Under the pieces are notes generated by a model. It saw nothing but the letters and a program-made list of their open reading frames with translations. It was not told the origin of the DNA and made no database searches. From an uncultured Alphaproteobacteria bacterium (lineage in GTDB: Bacteria > Pseudomonadota > Alphaproteobacteria > Rhizobiales > Hyphomicrobiaceae), in contig CALFEM010000571.1 in assembly GCA_937950105.1 (NCBI GenBank), forward strand, positions 1-6,684: 6,684 bases of DNA, in the 5' to 3' direction. The first letter of the stretch is position 1. The number at the start of each line of letters is the position of its first letter. The translations under genes were made by a program, and so were the position numbers. Below, in pieces: positions 6,639 to 6,684 of the stretch.

Positions 6639-6684
6639 AGATCGGAAGAGCGTCGTGTAGGGAAAGAGTGTAGATCTCGGTGGT
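6639..6684. other. Illumina TruSeq adapter sequence at right contig end
   Basis: The last 46 bases begin AGATCGGAAGAGCGTCGTGT and continue exactly as the reverse complement of the Illumina TruSeq universal adapter known to me. They are not biological. In the trbE frame they translate to HRDLHSFPTRRSSDL, a peptide known from contaminated database entries; on the + strand they give the equally familiar IGRASCRERV. Genomic sequence stops at 6638. Confidence 0.98.

Noticed and set aside
5372..6673. Long + strand open frame of 433 codons opposite trbE
   Set aside because: It lies antisense to the well-supported TrbE sequence, has no recognisable motif, and its end (IGRASCRERV) is adapter translation. 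Long antisense frames are expected in GC-rich DNA.
1..6684. CRISPR array, tRNA, insertion sequence or attachment site
   Set aside because: No regularly spaced repeats, cloverleaf-like segment, transposase or terminal inverted repeats were seen; the window is almost fully accounted for by trb genes.

Overview
The window is an internal piece of a conjugative-transfer (Trb type IV secretion) operon. All recognisable genes lie on the minus strand. Reading 5'->3' on that strand, the order is trbE (3' part) - trbJ - a 350-bp spacer where trbK would be expected - trbL - trbF - trbG - trbI (5' part). This is the usual trb mating-pair-formation order of plasmids and integrative conjugative elements. 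The GC-rich composition and the style of the Trb proteins (TrbL tail, TrbE of the 'GYLTTTLVV...ERIINGRGF' type) suggest a proteobacterium, most likely an alphaproteobacterium of the Rhizobiales type. That host call is inference, and nothing here tells plasmid from chromosomal element.

Layout in + coordinates: 1-11 probable sequencing-adapter remnant; 12-935 trbI (VirB10-like, cut by the window start); 932-1930 trbG (VirB9-like lipoprotein); 1927-2625 trbF (VirB8-like); 2637-3926 trbL (VirB6-like polytopic membrane protein); 3927-4276 spacer with a perfect 9-bp-arm palindrome, GC-rich hairpins and only doubtful small reading frames; 4277-5044 trbJ (VirB5-like); 5045-6638 trbE (VirB4-like ATPase, N-terminus missing); 6639-6684 Illumina adapter. 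Real genomic sequence is therefore about 12-6638.

Together the genes encode most of the envelope-spanning mating channel: the motor (TrbE), minor pilus component (TrbJ), inner-membrane channel (TrbL), inner-membrane/periplasmic assembly factor (TrbF), and the outer-membrane/periplasmic core (TrbG, TrbI). Tight coupling (ATGA overlaps at trbF/trbG and trbG/trbI, 11 bp between trbL and trbF) indicates one transcript. No promoter, terminator, tRNA, CRISPR array or IS element was seen.

The points most worth a second look are the adapter at both ends, the absence of any stop codon between trbE and trbJ (a real fusion, an internal TTG start, or a one-base error), and the unusual trbJ-trbL spacer with no recognisable trbK. 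I found no convincing evidence of an undescribed system; this is otherwise an ordinary trb locus.
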